A stretch of DNA of 6,020 bases from Sphingomonas sp. UBA4766. Lineage in GTDB: Bacteria; Pseudomonadota; Alphaproteobacteria; Sphingomonadales; Sphingomonadaceae. Both the position numbers and the translations under genes were made by a program. Position 1 is the first letter of the stretch, and the number at the start of each line of letters is the position of its first letter. Shown one piece after another: positions 4,797 through 6,020 of this stretch. The DNA is taken from NCBI GenBank assembly GCA_002403415.1, contig DHHS01000173.1, positions 1 to 6,020 of the forward strand. Reading direction: 5' to 3'. The notes beneath the pieces are model-generated. The model did no database searches and was not told where the DNA came from. It was given only the letters and a program-made list of their open reading frames with translations.

Positions 4797-6020
4797 ACCG
4801 CCAAAGCAAGATCGCGACAGAGGCGCACCAGACTTTCAGCTTTGGTCGGCGCGCCTTTGCGCTCGGTGCCGCTCAAATCGGCGTTGGGGCGCTGCTGGCA
4901 GGGCGAATGGCGTGGCTATCCATTGCCGAAAACCGCCATTATGAAACGCTTGCTGAGAGCAACCGCGTCAATTTGACATTGGTGCCGCCGCGCCGCGGCT
5001 GGATCATCGACCGCAATAATGTCCCGATAGCCAATAATCGCACCGACTTTCGCGTCGACGTGATCCCCGACCGGCTGCAAGACAAGGAAGCCGTGCTCGC
5101 CCGCCTGGCCGATCTGCTCCGCCTGACGCCCGAGCAAATGGCGCGCATTCGGCTCGACCTGAAGCATGCCGCCGGCTTTCAACCCGTGCAGGTCGCCGAC
5201 AATCTGGACTGGGAACGATTTGCTGCCGTCAACGTGCGCCTCCCGGAGTTACCTGGTGTGGCGCCGACGCAGGGCTTTGCCCGCTATTACCCGGCAGGCC
5301 CGGCGGTTGCGCACCTGACCGGTTATGTCGGGAGCGCGTCGGCCGAACAATATCGCGAGACCAAGGATCAATTGCTGGTCACCCCCGGCTTCAAAATCGG
5401 CAAGGACGGCCTTGAAAAGGCACTGGAGGCCGATTTGCGCGGCACGGCGGGTGCCAAGCGCGTTGAGGTGACCGCACATGGCAAGCTGGTACGCGAACTG
5501 GCGACCCGCGTCGATACACCGGGCAAGCCGACGCGGCTGACGATTGACGCCGGGCTTCAGGAATATGCCGCGCGGCGGCTGGGCACCAATTCGGGCTCGG
5601 CGGTGGTGATGGATTGTCATACCGGCGAATTGCTCGCGATGGTGTCGATGCCCGCTTATGATCCCAACAGCTTTGCCGACGGGATCAGCCATTTGGAGTG
5701 GCAGATGTTGTCCGCGGACGACCATGTCCCGCTGATGAACAAGACGCTGCAAGGGCTGTATCCGCCGGGTTCGACGGTGAAGCCGATGAACGCGCTCGCC
5801 CTGTTGGCGGCGGGCGTTGACCCCGAAGCGCATGTCAATTGCGCCGGTGCGCTGCGCGTTGGCAGCGGGCTGTTCCATTGCCACAAGCGGCGCGGGCACG
5901 GCGCGGTCAATCTGAAGCGCGCGGTCGTGCAAAGCTGCGATATTTACTTCTACGAAATGGCTCGGCGCCTGGGCTATGACCGGATTGCGCCGGTGGCACG
6001 CGCGCTCGGACTGGGGCAGA
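4793..6020 (+). CDS. mrdA: Penicillin-binding protein 2, peptidoglycan transpeptidase (3' end outside window)
   Basis: PBP2 is the class B transpeptidase that crosslinks lateral-wall peptidoglycan with RodA and MreBCD. The first 409 codons are present and no stop is reached. The start ATG overlaps the mreD stop by four bases (ATGA). A cytoplasmic leader (1-20) is followed by a membrane anchor at about 21-37. RRGWIIDRNNVPIANN (67-82) opens the pedestal domain (family pattern RG-x-I-x-DR-x-G; the usual Gly is Asn here). GKDGLEKALEADLRG is the conserved stretch between pedestal and catalytic domain. The active site is PPGSTVKPM, with nucleophile Ser327 and Lys330 (Ser330 in E. coli PBP2). The second motif is Ser381-Cys382-Asp383, within QSCDIYFYE. 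The third motif, KTG, lies beyond the window. Cys350, Cys363, His369 and Cys382 may form a metal site. Position after mreD separates it from the division enzyme FtsI. Confidence 0.96.
   Translation, partial: MNRQSKIATEAHQTFSFGRRAFALGAAQIGVGALLAGRMAWLSIAENRHYETLAESNRVNLTLVPPRRGWIIDRNNVPIANNRTDFRVDVIPDRLQDKEAVLARLADLLRLTPEQMARIRLDLKHAAGFQPVQVADNLDWERFAAVNVRLPELPGVAPTQGFARYYPAGPAVAHLTGYVGSASAEQYRETKDQLLVTPGFKIGKDGLEKALEADLRGTAGAKRVEVTAHGKLVRELATRVDTPGKPTRLTIDAGLQEYAARRLGTNSGSAVVMDCHTGELLAMVSMPAYDPNSFADGISHLEWQMLSADDHVPLMNKTLQGLYPPGSTVKPMNALALLAAGVDPEAHVNCAGALRVGSGLFHCHKRRGHGAVNLKRAVVQSCDIYFYEMARRLGYDRIAPVARALGLGQ

Noticed and set aside
1..6020. A novel defence, mobile or biosynthetic system
   Set aside because: Every kilobase is accounted for by conserved housekeeping genes in a plausible order, with no repeats, integrase, transposase or change in composition.

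Overview
This window is ordinary, GC-rich core chromosome from an alphaproteobacterium, most likely Sphingomonadales. That placement is a judgement from memory and rests on four things: the long acidic tail on ribosomal protein bL9, an endonuclease-type MutL with the QCNHGRP ending, the mreB-mreC-mreD-PBP2 order next to mutL, and the strong G/C bias at third codon positions. No mobile element, CRISPR array, tRNA or rRNA is visible. I found no undescribed multi-gene system.

Layout: (1) bases 1-342 hold the 3' end of rplI (bL9, plus strand), whose beginning lies off the window. (2) Bases 343-423 are a short convergent gap filled by a strong GC hairpin with T tracts on both strands, read as a shared bidirectional terminator. 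(3) Bases 424-2211 (minus strand) hold a complete mutL of 595 codons, which carries both the GHKL ATPase motifs and the metal-binding motifs of nicking MutL proteins. (4) Bases 2212-2360 are a 149-base divergent intergenic region, which should hold the promoters for mutL and for the cell-shape operon, plus a compact hairpin just before the mreB ribosome binding site. (5) Bases 2361-6020 (plus strand) hold the rod-shape operon: mreB, mreC (GTG start), mreD, and the first 409 codons of mrdA (PBP2), which runs off the right edge.

How the genes work together: MreB forms membrane-bound actin-like filaments. MreC and MreD are the membrane partners that link MreB to the periplasmic synthesis machinery. 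PBP2 is the transpeptidase that crosslinks new lateral-wall peptidoglycan. mreC/mreD and mreD/mrdA overlap by 1 and 4 bases, so translation of the last three genes is probably coupled. rodA commonly follows mrdA but lies outside the window.

The most interesting detail is in PBP2. A Cys-Cys-His-Cys set around the active site falls where a zinc site has been described in PBP2 of other Gram-negatives, but with Cys replacing Asp. PBP2 also has a twin-arginine-like sequence just before its single membrane anchor.
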